From Commensalibacter papalotli (GTDB taxonomy: Bacteria; Pseudomonadota; Alphaproteobacteria; Acetobacterales; Acetobacteraceae), in assembly GCF_947179115.1 (NCBI RefSeq), contig NZ_CAMXCI010000005.1, positions 1 through 64,000 of the forward strand: a stretch of DNA of 64,000 nucleotides. The letters are read 5' to 3'. Positions 18,515 through 27,648 of the stretch are shown one piece after another. Each line of letters opens with the position of its first letter. Position 1 is the first letter of the stretch. The position numbers and the translations under genes were made by a program. The notes under the pieces were generated by a model. That model was not told where the DNA came from. It did not search any database and saw only the letters and a program-made list of their open reading frames with translations.

Positions 18515-18706
18515 GGGGCTATCGAAAATCCTGACTAAGTGGATTGGAACATTCATAATGTTCATCATAATGTTTTTTATACTCGTGTATTGTATTTATT
18601 ATAAGAGACATTCCGTCTAATATACCTTGTGATATTTTTCATCCATCTAAAAATCTTACCTCTTATAATACAACAAATATAATCAACAGAATAACTACAA
18701 CTTATA

Positions 18707-18738
18707 AAAAAGCTGCTTATATTTCTATAAGCAGCTTA
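18707..18738 (-). terminator. Hairpin terminator
   Basis: AGCTGCTTAT and ATAAGCAGCT form a perfect ten-base stem flanked by an A-run on the left, which reads as T-run for the minus-strand phosphatase gene ending at 18749. Confidence 0.8.
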
Positions 18739-18748
18739 CTCTAAAATT

Positions 18749-19360
18749 TTACCCTAAAGGCAACGCATGTAACTCCCAAGCCTTTCCTCCATTTTCAGGA
18801 GGGCGGGCACACATGGGTTGGGCATTGGCTAATCGAACATTGGCTTTTAAGCCCATTAAGTGGCGCAATGCACGAAAAATACCCCCATGAGCAACAATTA
18901 AAACAGTGCCATTTTGTGCTTTGCACATCGAACGATTAACCGCCTCAGCAACACGATTACTTAAAACCGCAAATGGTTCTCCATTTTCAGGGGTAAACGT
19001 CCCAGCAATCCAATCATCATACCATGGCCCCATAGGTTGTGCCTCTTCAACCCCAAAGCACACTTCTTTTAAACCATCATCCAATTCAATCGGCAACTTG
19101 ATGCCTGTTTTTTTATGAATAATATCCGCTGTCATTTCAGCCGTTTTACGCGCACGCCCCAAAGGAGAACTTACAATCTGAGTAATTGGCAACTCTAAAT
19201 GATCCCAATGATTAGCAATCGCACTGCCGGCAGCCACCGCTTGAGATAAGCCAACCGTATTCAACGGAATATCGGTGCGACCTTGAGATAAATTGCGCGC
19301 ATTCCAATCTGTTTGGCCATGGCGTAAATACCAATAGGGACGAGTAAGTAAAGCTGTCAT
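18749..19360 (-). CDS. Histidine phosphatase family protein
   Basis: A 203-aa phosphoglycerate-mutase-like enzyme. The phospho-His motif YLRHGQTDWN is at about residues 12-21, SSPLGRARKTAE follows, and the second His lies in VAHGGIFRAL. The family includes cofactor-dependent mutases, CobC and general phosphatases; the short length and RHGxTxWN pattern fit a phosphatase. It lies 29 bases after prs and is probably the last gene of that operon. Confidence 0.85.
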   Translation of the reverse strand: MTALLTRPYWYLRHGQTDWNARNLSQGRTDIPLNTVGLSQAVAAGSAIANHWDHLELPITQIVSSPLGRARKTAEMTADIIHKKTGIKLPIELDDGLKEVCFGVEEAQPMGPWYDDWIAGTFTPENGEPFAVLSNRVAEAVNRSMCKAQNGTVLIVAHGGIFRALRHLMGLKANVRLANAQPMCARPPENGGKAWELHALPLG

Positions 19361-19389
19361 TACAAAATACCTTTATCTATTTAAATGAA

Positions 19390-20325
19390 TTAATCAAACA
19401 AAGAAGAAACAGAGCTTTCATCCGCAACTGCACGAATGGCTTTGCCCAATAAATTATTAAGTGGAATTTGGCGAATTTTTGTCGCTCTACGAACAGCATC
19501 TGTTTTGATAATACTGTCCGTAATAACCAATTCACCCAAAACAGAATTTTGGACTTTCTCAGATGCACTTCCAGAGAGAACACCGTGGGTAACATATGCA
19601 TCCGTTGCCTCGGCACCTGAATTAATCAATGCTTGAGCAGCATTACAAAGAGACCCACCACTGTCAATTATATCATCAACTAAAATACAATGACGTCCCT
19701 CAACATTACCAATCACATTCATCACTTCGGATACACCAGCACGCTCACGACGTTTATCAATAATTGCCAAATCAACATCTAGACGCTTTGCCAATTGACG
19801 GGCTCTGACCACTCCACCTACATCAGGGGATACAACCAACAAATTGCTTTTCCCTGCATATTTTTTCTTTATATCTTGAGTAAACAAAGGAGCTGCATAA
19901 AGATTATCAACAGGAATATCGAAGAACCCTTGGATTTGCCCAGCGTGTAAGTCCAACGTTAAAATGCGTCCAGCGCCTGCTTCAACTAGTAAATTAGCCA
20001 CTAATTTTGCACTAATTGGAGTTCTGGGACCAGATTTGCGATCTTGCCGAGCGTAACCAAAATAAGGCATTACCGCTGTAATACGTCGTGCTGACCCGCG
20101 TCGCAGTGCATCCAGCATAATGAGTAATTCCATTAAATTATCATTTGTTGGATAGCTGGTGCTTTGTACGGCAAACATATCTTCACCACGTACATTCTCG
20201 TAAATCTCTACAAACACCTCTTTATCTGCAAAACGCTGAACAGATGCATCACATAACGGCATCTTTAACTCAGCAGCCACAGCTTCTGCTAGTGGGCGAT
20301 TACTATTCCCAGAAATAATTTTCAT
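19390..20325 (-). CDS. prs: Ribose-phosphate pyrophosphokinase
   Basis: A 311-aa PRPP synthase, transferring pyrophosphate from ATP to ribose 5-phosphate for purine, pyrimidine, NAD, His and Trp synthesis. Motifs visible: the FADKEVFVEIYENVRGED flexible region, YFGYARQDRK (ATP site), DLHAGQIQGFFD and the PRPP-binding loop VDDIIDSGGSLCNAA. Length is standard. It lies 52 bases after the lipoprotein gene. Confidence 0.95.
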   Translation of the reverse strand: MKIISGNSNRPLAEAVAAELKMPLCDASVQRFADKEVFVEIYENVRGEDMFAVQSTSYPTNDNLMELLIMLDALRRGSARRITAVMPYFGYARQDRKSGPRTPISAKLVANLLVEAGAGRILTLDLHAGQIQGFFDIPVDNLYAAPLFTQDIKKKYAGKSNLLVVSPDVGGVVRARQLAKRLDVDLAIIDKRRERAGVSEVMNVIGNVEGRHCILVDDIIDSGGSLCNAAQALINSGAEATDAYVTHGVLSGSASEKVQNSVLGELVITDSIIKTDAVRRATKIRQIPLNNLLGKAIRAVADESSVSSLFD

Positions 20326-20377
20326 TCACGCAACTCCAATATCCATAAGGTCTTTATTTTTAAATCTAGTTATCATT

Positions 20378-21349
20378 TTACATTGTTTTTTGTAAATCTG
20401 GTGGAGCCAATAAAGGACCCTGTGTCTTTTCACCATTTGTAGGCAACGGTTTTACATTTCGTTCAGAATGATTGTTAATAATACGTTGAACGGCTCCTGC
20501 TGCTTCTTGTCCAACAGCTGCACCAACATCGCCCCAATATACATCCAAACTATGTGCAGGAACATCATTTATTTGAAAAGCTTTCCCTGCTTCTTTTCCC
20601 TTAGCATCAACAATACGCCATACAATTTCAACATGCTGAACTGGATTTCCACGTGTTCCAGCTGCTCCAGAGGTCAATTTAACAATGCAATTGACAATAT
20701 AATCTGCTTTTTCTTTTTTTAATTGAATAGCATTTGATTTATCCACAAAAGAAGCCACGAACTGTCTGGAAATGGTTTTATTCCCATCACCAGGTGCTCC
20801 CGTTACACCTTCAAAGTAAACCTGTGCTGGACGATTTTTTAAACTATGAGGATCTGCTGCCATCACGCGAGCCTCTAATCCTTTTAGTACGTCTGTAACC
20901 ATAGGAGCTGTTTGCTCAGCAACTTGAGCGAGAATAGCCTCATTCCCACTAGACCAATCCTGAGCCGATACTGGCATCATCTGACGCGTTGCAGCAACCT
21001 TACCATCTGGAGCAATAATACTAAATTGTGGTGTTACCATACCATCTTTAGAATTTGCTTTCATCAATAACAGCCATTCCCCTTTTTGAGCAGGACCAAC
21101 AACTGGCGGTAACGTCTGATCTGTCATCACTTTGACCAAATCTTGTGCCAAAGTTGCAGAATCTTTATCGGTTAATAAAGCTTCTGTAGGCACTGGCACA
21201 ATCAGCCTTGTCGGTGGAGGTGCCGTTAATTTCCCACCAACCCCTGATTGTTTTTCAAAAGGATGAGGAACCTGGACACATCCAATCAAAGGAATTAATA
21301 CCAGCAAACTTAATCCCACTTTGAAAAGCGATGTTCTTTGAATATGCAT
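20378..21349 (-). CDS. Putative lipoprotein of unknown function
   Basis: A 323-aa protein with an N-terminal signal of about 23 residues ending in the lipobox PLIGC, so Cys24 is probably lipidated. The rest is a soluble envelope domain without motifs I can name; it has repeated segments that mention VTGAPGDGNKTISRQF and HVEIVWRIVDAKGK. It sits eight bases downstream of pgeF and in the same operon as lgt, the enzyme that would lipidate it. Confidence 0.75.
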   Translation of the reverse strand: MHIQRTSLFKVGLSLLVLIPLIGCVQVPHPFEKQSGVGGKLTAPPPTRLIVPVPTEALLTDKDSATLAQDLVKVMTDQTLPPVVGPAQKGEWLLLMKANSKDGMVTPQFSIIAPDGKVAATRQMMPVSAQDWSSGNEAILAQVAEQTAPMVTDVLKGLEARVMAADPHSLKNRPAQVYFEGVTGAPGDGNKTISRQFVASFVDKSNAIQLKKEKADYIVNCIVKLTSGAAGTRGNPVQHVEIVWRIVDAKGKEAGKAFQINDVPAHSLDVYWGDVGAAVGQEAAGAVQRIINNHSERNVKPLPTNGEKTQGPLLAPPDLQKTM

Positions 21350-21357
21350 ATTTATTC

Positions 21358-22131
21358 TTACCTTTTACTACAAGCAATTGCTGAGATTTGATGCCCCAAA
21401 GGACCACCACCCGCCAAAGTCCGACGACGATGACTAAAAAAATGTGTTTCATCCCCCAGCGTGTCCCGACCAAGCAAAGCTGCAATTGCCACGCGCCGTC
21501 TTCTTAAGCGATCAACACAATAATGTCCCAAATCAAAAAGGTACTGATCATCTGTTAACTGTTTAAAAAAAACCCCTCCATGAGGATCTTGCTCTAATAC
21601 TTGATGCTTCATATCCTCTTTGACTTCATAACGTGATCCGTCAATACAGGGTCCAATAACCGCTATTATTTCATTTGTTTTCGCACCCAGAGCCTCCATT
21701 TGCGTAACGGTCTCTTCTAAAATACCACCAGAAGCACCCCGCCATCCTGCATGAGCAGCACCAACAATACGACCATCAAACGTACTAAATAAAACCGGCC
21801 CACAATCGGCGGTTAAGACACTGACCGCAACATCAGGATCGTCAGTAACCCCACCATCCACTTCACAACGTTCACAATTATCTTTGGTAACATGAATAAC
21901 TTTGGTGCTATGCACCTGCATGCCACCCCACAAATAATTATCCTTAACCCCCATATCCTGAGCAACACGATGTCTGTTTTCAGTAATATATTCTGAATTA
22001 TCCTCGGTTTTAATCCCACAATTTAAAGACGCATAGCCCCCTTGGGAAACGCCTCCCAATCGTGTAAAAAAACCATGCCGAACTTTGTCTTTAAGCAAAG
22101 AATGGCGAATAACCAAAAGTTCAGCACTCAT
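21358..22131 (-). CDS. pgeF: Peptidoglycan editing factor / purine nucleoside phosphorylase-like
   Basis: A 257-aa YfiH/DUF152 (laccase-domain) protein. Metal-ligand and signature segments are visible: HGFFTRLGGVSQGGYASLN, VLTADCGPVLF, GAAHAGWRG and VIGPCIDGSRYEV. E. coli YfiH/PgeF corrects errors in peptidoglycan peptide stems; other members act on purine nucleosides. Its start directly follows the midA stop, so it is cotranscribed with lgt and midA. Confidence 0.9.
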   Translation of the reverse strand: MSAELLVIRHSLLKDKVRHGFFTRLGGVSQGGYASLNCGIKTEDNSEYITENRHRVAQDMGVKDNYLWGGMQVHSTKVIHVTKDNCERCEVDGGVTDDPDVAVSVLTADCGPVLFSTFDGRIVGAAHAGWRGASGGILEETVTQMEALGAKTNEIIAVIGPCIDGSRYEVKEDMKHQVLEQDPHGGVFFKQLTDDQYLFDLGHYCVDRLRRRRVAIAALLGRDTLGDETHFFSHRRRTLAGGGPLGHQISAIACSKR

Positions 22132-23169
22132 TTATTGTTCTTCCTTTTTTAATTCAAACGCTGGAGGGGGAGGTATATCAGGATGCGCAATTGCTAACAC
22201 TTTAAAGAGATCCCCCATTTCACTAGGGTCACTTAAACGATAAACAGCTTCAGAAAGTTGCTGTTGCTGTTCCATACTGGCATGTGCCGCCAACATTTTT
22301 GCTCTGATAATTAATCCAAGTTGTTTTAAAAATTCACCTTGGGTCTGAATACCAAAAGCCTGCGCATCTGTTGATATCACGATTTCTTTTAATGCCAAAA
22401 AATCTATATGAGCGGTAAGGTCTGCCTCACCTGGATGAACAAATGGAGACGTTTTCTCTCCATTTGCAATGGCTTGCATTGTATCTCCCCAAACTGAACT
22501 GGCATAACCATAATCAATAAACAAAGCAGCCCCACCGTCATGGCACAATCTTTTGGCAAGATTTTTAACAATATCCTGCCCGACTTCACAAACTTCTACA
22601 ACATCCCCATTTTGAACAGGACGTTGGAATATGGGTGCTTCTGGTAAGGTTTCTATTGGAATTTGGATGATCTGTTCTTGATCAACATAACGTTCCACCC
22701 ATTGATCACTACCTATTTTAACAAATTGACGAATGGGTAAGGCGTCTAAAAACTCATTTGCTACTATGATCATCGGTTGGTTAGGTGTTTCGTCAATCGT
22801 ATTATACCAACCAACCGACAGCTCTGTATGATCGGCAATCGCCTCTTTTTGGATTTGACGTAACCGTTGAGACGTTTCCACAAAAATAACATGGCATTTT
22901 TGATAAATATCAGGAGCCACCCGACGGATAACGCGCAGCATATCCGCCATTAACGTGCCACGACCTGGACCTAACTCTACTAACGCGATCTGTTCATAGG
23001 CTGGCATAGAACGAATAACCGCGATCTCCCAGGCAGCTATTAACTCTCCGAACATCTGAGAAATTTCAGGAGCAGTAATAAAATCGTCAAAAGGATTTTT
23101 TCGTCCATAATAGGCAGCGTTAGCAGCTGCCATAAAGTGATCCAGTCTAACGGGTTGACCCTTAGTCAT
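22132..23169 (-). CDS. MidA/NDUFAF7-type SAM-dependent methyltransferase
   Basis: A 345-aa protein of the DUF185/MidA family. The SAM-binding region reads LVELGPGRGTLMADMLR (about residues 62-78), and NEFLDALPIRQF and DYGY follow. The human homologue NDUFAF7 methylates an Arg of a complex I subunit. The N-terminus overlaps the lgt end by eight bases, a common lgt-midA-pgeF order in this class. The start used gives a slightly short N-terminus compared with many homologues, but the RBS is covered by lgt. Confidence 0.88.
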   Translation of the reverse strand: MTKGQPVRLDHFMAAANAAYYGRKNPFDDFITAPEISQMFGELIAAWEIAVIRSMPAYEQIALVELGPGRGTLMADMLRVIRRVAPDIYQKCHVIFVETSQRLRQIQKEAIADHTELSVGWYNTIDETPNQPMIIVANEFLDALPIRQFVKIGSDQWVERYVDQEQIIQIPIETLPEAPIFQRPVQNGDVVEVCEVGQDIVKNLAKRLCHDGGAALFIDYGYASSVWGDTMQAIANGEKTSPFVHPGEADLTAHIDFLALKEIVISTDAQAFGIQTQGEFLKQLGLIIRAKMLAAHASMEQQQQLSEAVYRLSDPSEMGDLFKVLAIAHPDIPPPPAFELKKEEQ

Positions 23170-23989
23170 TCTGAACCACTAATCCCTTGAGTTTAGGCAA
23201 GCGATATGATTGCCAAATAAAATATGCCCCAGCGATCAACATTGGAATACTCAAAATTTGCCCCATGGTAATCCCACTAAAAATAAATCCTAGGAAATCA
23301 TCGGGTTCACGGAACATTTCACATATAATACGTGCAATTCCATAACCAAGCAAAAATATGCCAGAAAGAAATCCAGCATGTTCACGAATATAACGGCGAT
23401 GCACCAAAATCATCATAATCGTAAATAAAATAAACCCTTCTAATAATGCTTCATACAGTTCTGAAGGATGTCTGGCACTTACAACGTTTGGATATATCAT
23501 ACGCCATGGTAACCAATCCGGTGCTGGACGGCCAATCAACTCGCCATTAATAAAATTAGCCAATCGCCCTAGCCCAAGACCCAAAGGCACAACCGTTGTC
23601 ACGCGGTCTGAAAATCCAAGGAAGCTCAACTGGTATTTGCGAGTGAATAAAATGAGAGCAATAATAACACCTAACGCCCCACCGTGAAACGACATGCCGC
23701 CATGCCAAACTTTCAAAATCTCTATAGGGTGTGGCAAATAATATCCTGGTTGATAAAACAAGCAATATCCAAGCCTGCCACCAAATATAACCCCAAGCGT
23801 TGCCCAAGTAAGAAAGTCGTCCACTTGCACTTTGGTAGCAACAATTGGATCTTTGCGCACTAAACCACGTACCAAAACCCAGCCCAGAATTAAGGCTGTA
23901 ACGTAGGCCATTGCATACCAACGAATGCCAAACGGCCCAATTTGTAACATCACAGGATCAAAATGGGGATAATACAAAGGGCCAAACAT
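23162..23989 (-). CDS. lgt: Prolipoprotein diacylglyceryl transferase
   Basis: A 275-aa integral membrane enzyme that adds diacylglycerol to the lipobox Cys of prolipoproteins. Seven hydrophobic segments are visible. Signature pieces include IRWYAMAYV near the N-terminus, HGGMSFHGGALG, and the Lgt signature GRLANFINGELIGRP with the essential Arg and Asn, then HPSELYEA. It leads the lgt-midA-pgeF-lipoprotein-prs run. Confidence 0.95.
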   Translation of the reverse strand: MFGPLYYPHFDPVMLQIGPFGIRWYAMAYVTALILGWVLVRGLVRKDPIVATKVQVDDFLTWATLGVIFGGRLGYCLFYQPGYYLPHPIEILKVWHGGMSFHGGALGVIIALILFTRKYQLSFLGFSDRVTTVVPLGLGLGRLANFINGELIGRPAPDWLPWRMIYPNVVSARHPSELYEALLEGFILFTIMMILVHRRYIREHAGFLSGIFLLGYGIARIICEMFREPDDFLGFIFSGITMGQILSIPMLIAGAYFIWQSYRLPKLKGLVVQND

Positions 23990-24032
23990 GAAATTAATTA
24001 TCTTTCATCGAAATGATTAAAAAACCAGCACT

Positions 24033-25016
24033 TTAAAGGTAAGAATCTGATTTAAGCAAGTAGTCTTGGATATATTGTCCTATTCCATCCTCAAGCGAGG
24101 TGAAAGGCTTGATATAGCCTGCTTTTCTAATTTTTTCCATATGGGCTTGAGTAAAATATTGATATTGCCCTTTTAATGCATCTGGCATTTCAACAAAATC
24201 AACTTTTTTACTGACATTCATTGCATCACAAACCGCATAAGCAAGATCTAAATACGTTCTGGCCTGACCCGTTCCACAATTATAAATACCACTAATAGCC
24301 TTTGGATTCTCAAGGAACCATAAAATCATATCAACCACATCCCCAACCCAAATAAAGTCACGCGCCTGACCTCCGTCAGCTAAATGAGGCTGATCAGATT
24401 TAAAGAGTTTTGGAGCTTTGCCATTTTGAATATCGTCAAATTTGACTTTGACAACAGAAATCATTTTCCCTTTATGATATTCATTCGGGCCGTAAACATT
24501 AAAAAACTTCAGTCCTACCCATTGCGGAGGACAAGGTTGATTGGTTCTAATCATTTTCAACACTTGTGTGTCGAACACTTGCTTAGACCATCCGTATAAA
24601 TTTAAAGGTTTTAACTGATAAACAAAATTATGATCATCTCTGAACTCAGAAACCTTGTTAGCGCCACCATATGTCGCAGCAGAAGATGCGTAAATAAATC
24701 TAACCTCACGTTCAGCACACCATTGCCATAATTTCATCGATAAATCGACATTGGTTTGCCATACTAAATCACCATCCTTGGCTGTCGTTTCGCTGATTGC
24801 TCCTAGATGAACCACTGCAGTAACATTTTGTGCTGTTTCCAAGAATTCATCTAAATATTCTGGTGCAATTACATAATCAGGGGCATGTTTAGCAATATTA
24901 CGCCACTTGCCTTGATCACCCAACCAATCCACAATGACTGTATCTTCTTTTAACGCCCACAATTTTGCTTGTAAGCAAGAACCAATAAAACCAGTCGCGC
25001 CTGTAATAATAATCAT
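24033..25016 (-). CDS. rfaD: ADP-L-glycero-D-manno-heptose 6-epimerase
   Basis: A 327-aa SDR epimerase for LPS inner-core heptose. The Rossmann motif GATGFIGS is at residues 5-12; HLGAISETTAKDGD, YASSAATYG, the catalytic YGWSK and GLKFFNVYGPNEYHKG are typical of HldD/RfaD, including the KGKM segment before SVVKVKF. It is monocistronic, divergent from ubiK. Its presence implies a heptose-containing LPS core. Confidence 0.92.
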   Translation of the reverse strand: MIIITGATGFIGSCLQAKLWALKEDTVIVDWLGDQGKWRNIAKHAPDYVIAPEYLDEFLETAQNVTAVVHLGAISETTAKDGDLVWQTNVDLSMKLWQWCAEREVRFIYASSAATYGGANKVSEFRDDHNFVYQLKPLNLYGWSKQVFDTQVLKMIRTNQPCPPQWVGLKFFNVYGPNEYHKGKMISVVKVKFDDIQNGKAPKLFKSDQPHLADGGQARDFIWVGDVVDMILWFLENPKAISGIYNCGTGQARTYLDLAYAVCDAMNVSKKVDFVEMPDALKGQYQYFTQAHMEKIRKAGYIKPFTSLEDGIGQYIQDYLLKSDSYL

Positions 25017-25141
25017 ATTTTTTTCAAATTCAGAGATTTATTAAGTGAAAAACCAAAGACAAATTTACAAAAATCATGATACCTAGCTATAATCAATTAT
25101 ACTAGTCTCTATATTCGCTTTTTTAACTAGGAGTAAAAATC

Positions 25142-25414
25142 ATGCCTGATCCTAAAAAAATATTTGGTGATGCCTCTAAAGCTACTGGCAGTGCTTTTTC
25201 TGTTTTAGGTGGAATCAAAGAAGAAATCTCTGGCATTGTCAAAGGACGTGTTGATGAGGTTTTATCAAGTTTACATCTTGTCCGTCGTGAAGAGTTTGAC
25301 ATTGTCACCGAAATCGCCAGTCGCACTCGCTCTGCTCAAGAAAAACTAGAAGAGCAAGTTGAAAATCTAGAAAAACGCATTGCACGACTGGAAAGCAAAC
25401 AAAATAACGACTGA
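25142..25414 (+). CDS. ubiK: Accessory factor UbiK (BMFP) family
   Basis: A 90-aa protein of the YqiC/UbiK type. The N-terminal part is amphipathic (KIFGDASKATGSAFSVLGG), and the C-terminus is a coiled coil (VRREEFDIVTEIASRTR, then EKLEEQVENLEKRIARLE) that mediates trimerisation. UbiK assists ubiquinone biosynthesis in Proteobacteria. A GGAG element precedes the ATG. A TetR/COQ9-like gene lies 1.3 kb downstream on the same strand. Confidence 0.85.
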   Translation: MPDPKKIFGDASKATGSAFSVLGGIKEEISGIVKGRVDEVLSSLHLVRREEFDIVTEIASRTRSAQEKLEEQVENLEKRIARLESKQNND

Positions 25415-25479
25415 TCTCTGTCGTTTGAAACCCTTTTAATGCCAGTCGCACTATTCCAATTTTGAAAGGATTCTATTTC

Positions 25480-25812
25480 ATGAATTTCATTGAATGGAAG
25501 GATTTTGAAAAAATTATCATGGTTGCTGGCACGATTATAAAAGTCGAAACATTCCCAGAAGCTCGAAAACCTGCCTATAAAGTATGGGTAGATTTCGGGG
25601 CTTATGGTGAACGCAAAACGAGTGCTCAGATCGTCAGGCTCTACAGTAAAGAAGAACTTATAGGCAAACAAATCATCGGAGTGATTAATTTCCCAGAAAA
25701 ACAAATTGGCCCATTTCGGTCTCAATTTTTATTAACAGGATTTGAAACAGATCAAGGAATTGTGATTTCTACCATTGAACGCCCCGTGCCTAATGGGACA
25801 AAAATCTCTTAA
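25480..25812 (+). CDS. CsaA-type tRNA-binding domain protein
   Basis: A 110-aa stand-alone tRNA-binding (OB-fold) protein. Residues VAGTIIKVETFPEARKPAYKVWVDFG, then GERKTSAQIV, GKQIIGVINFPEKQIGPF and the LLTGF piece are the CsaA/TRBP111 pattern. Homologues are export chaperones (CsaA) or structure-specific tRNA binders. The frame opens with TTG at 25462, but ATG 25480 lies nine bases after an AAAGGA site and is preferred. Confidence 0.88.
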   Translation: MNFIEWKDFEKIIMVAGTIIKVETFPEARKPAYKVWVDFGAYGERKTSAQIVRLYSKEELIGKQIIGVINFPEKQIGPFRSQFLLTGFETDQGIVISTIERPVPNGTKIS

Positions 25813-25882
25813 CGCCATCTCTGTTTCACGTTAAGATAATTATAGTATTCCAAATATTTTATTTAGACCTAAGGAAATTATA

Positions 25883-26680
25883 ATGGCGAACTTACCTCCT
25901 ATTTTACTGGTTGGATGTGGGCATATGGGCCATGCAATGCTGCATGGATGGTTAAAAAAAGGACTGGATCCCTCAGTGATTGTCCATCGTCATGATCTAG
26001 ATTTACCTTCTCCTCATCAACATGTGCGATCTATTGATGAAATCTCCAAAGATTTCCACCCCAAAGCCATCATTTTGGCCATGAAACCCGATCAAGCTAC
26101 AGAAATCATTCCTTCTTTATCTCCTTGGACAAAAAATGCTGTTATCCTGTCTGTATTGGGTGGACGTAATCTAAGTTGGTTAAAATCTCAGTTCGGAGAT
26201 ACTCAAGCAGTAATCCGCGTTATGCCTAACACGCCTTCTGAACTTGGATTAGGAATGACTTCAGTCGTTGCTGGCTCTACGGTTACCAAAGAGCAAAAAC
26301 AACTAACCGATGCCCTGTTGCTTGCTATTGGTCAGGTTGCCTGGTTACCAACTGAAAAAGATATGGACGTTGCCACCGCTATTGCAGGCTCAGGTCCTGC
26401 ATATATTTTCTTGCTCGCTGAATTATTACAAAAAGTCGGTGAAGAAAAAGGCCTTTCCAAAGATCTGGCCCGCTTACTGGCTAGGCAAACCGTTGTTGGA
26501 TCTGCTGCTTTACTTGGAAAATCTGATAAAGAATCAGAAGATTTACGCAAAGCAGTAGCAACCCCTGGAGGCATTACCGAACAAGCAATAAATATTTTAA
26601 TTGAATCCAAGGCCTGGCCAGAATCTTTATCCAAAGCAATTCAAGCCGCAGCTGATAGATCTAAAGAAATGTCTTCCTAA
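25883..26680 (+). CDS. proC: Pyrroline-5-carboxylate reductase
   Basis: A 265-aa ProC, reducing pyrroline-5-carboxylate to proline with NAD(P)H. The N-terminal Rossmann motif is GCGHMGHAM; PNTPSELGLGMT, AIAGSGPAYIF (the family signature) and ATPGGITEQAI follow. It completes the proline route begun by proA at 7.5 kb. It ends in the strong terminator at 26687-26726. Confidence 0.95.
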   Translation: MANLPPILLVGCGHMGHAMLHGWLKKGLDPSVIVHRHDLDLPSPHQHVRSIDEISKDFHPKAIILAMKPDQATEIIPSLSPWTKNAVILSVLGGRNLSWLKSQFGDTQAVIRVMPNTPSELGLGMTSVVAGSTVTKEQKQLTDALLLAIGQVAWLPTEKDMDVATAIAGSGPAYIFLLAELLQKVGEEKGLSKDLARLLARQTVVGSAALLGKSDKESEDLRKAVATPGGITEQAINILIESKAWPESLSKAIQAAADRSKEMSS

Positions 26681-26686
26681 GTAATG

Positions 26687-26726
26687 AAAAAAGGCTTATT
26701 TTTAAAACTAAGCCTTTTCCTTTTTT
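26687..26726 (+). terminator. Hairpin terminator after proC
   Basis: AAAAGGCTTA and TAAGCCTTTT form a ten-base stem with a short AT loop, followed by a T-run. It overlaps the ribosome binding region of the next gene only slightly. Confidence 0.85.
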
Positions 26727-26738
26727 CAGGTATGTATA

Positions 26739-27371
26739 ATGAACAACGAAGAAATTAATTTAAAACTTTTTAATACCGCCATGAAGCTTGCCGCTGAACA
26801 AGGGTGGCACAAAATGACACTTGTCGAAGCTGCACAACAAGCAGATGTTCCAGTGCCAACAGCGCGCCAAATTTTCCCATGCAAAGCATCTCTGCTAGTT
26901 TATCTTAATCGTTTGGCTGACGAATCTGCATTAACCCAAAAATATCAAAATCAACCAGTAGCTGACTATTTATTTGATTTGTTTATGAGCCGCTTTGATG
27001 TTCTACAAGAATACAGAGAAGGCGTTATTTCAGCATTACATGCCCTGCCTTTTAATCCACCTTTGGCTCTTATGATGGCTATCGCAACGAAGAATAGCAT
27101 GCGTTGGATTGCCGAATCTGCACAAATTAACACCTATGGCATCAGAGGAATCGCATGCGTTAAAGGCTTAACCGCAATATGGGCACTTAATATGCGCGTA
27201 TGGATTAAAGATGATACCCAAGATATCTCTCAAACCATGGCCTCTTTGGATCAAACCATTAAAAAAGCTGGCAAATTTGCATCCTATTTTGTAGTTCACA
27301 AGAACGATTCAGCTTCGAAAAAAGAGGCCGAAAACAAAGACGAATCTTATTGTTCCAATAGTGAAACGTAA
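26739..27371 (+). CDS. TetR-like / COQ9-like protein
   Basis: A 210-aa protein with an N-terminal TetR-type helix-turn-helix: LFNTAMKLAAEQGWHKMTLVEAAQQADV and VPVPTARQIFPCKASLL. The remaining helices hold a WIAESAQINTYGIRGIACVKGLTAIW segment close to the ubiquinone-protein COQ9 fold, which is itself TetR-derived. Whether it binds DNA or lipid is open. The nearby ubiK gives mild support to a ubiquinone role. The C-terminus is Lys/Glu-rich and disordered. Confidence 0.7.
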   Translation: MNNEEINLKLFNTAMKLAAEQGWHKMTLVEAAQQADVPVPTARQIFPCKASLLVYLNRLADESALTQKYQNQPVADYLFDLFMSRFDVLQEYREGVISALHALPFNPPLALMMAIATKNSMRWIAESAQINTYGIRGIACVKGLTAIWALNMRVWIKDDTQDISQTMASLDQTIKKAGKFASYFVVHKNDSASKKEAENKDESYCSNSET

Positions 27372-27445
27372 AAAAATCTATTTTTTTTAATTTTTCTCTT
27401 TACGTAATCCAAGAAGTTGTCTAAAAGATGTTTCATAAACAACGT

Positions 27446-27520
27446 TGGGGTGTAGCCAAGCGGTAAGGCAGCGGATTTTGATTCCGCCATTCGGAGGTTC
27501 GATCCCTCCCTCCCCAGCCA
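27446..27520 (+). tRNA. tRNA-Gln (anticodon TTG)
   Basis: A 75-nt cloverleaf is directly readable: TGGGGTG acceptor arm, D-loop GCCAAGCGGTAAGGC, anticodon stem GCGGA...TCCGC with the anticodon TTG in the loop TTTTGAT, T-arm GGAGGTTCGATCCCTCC, and encoded CCA end. The T1-G5 bases match the 3' strand except at position 6. It reads CAA, and CAG by wobble. Confidence 0.97.
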
Positions 27521-27648
27521 TTAAACATACTTTAAATTCCCTTAAAATTATAAATAATATTATTCAGTATAGATTAGTCTTTTTTCCACAAAGATATAAC
27601 TTCTTATAATCTAATCTTTAGTAAAAAACTTTTATTAAAATCTTCATT

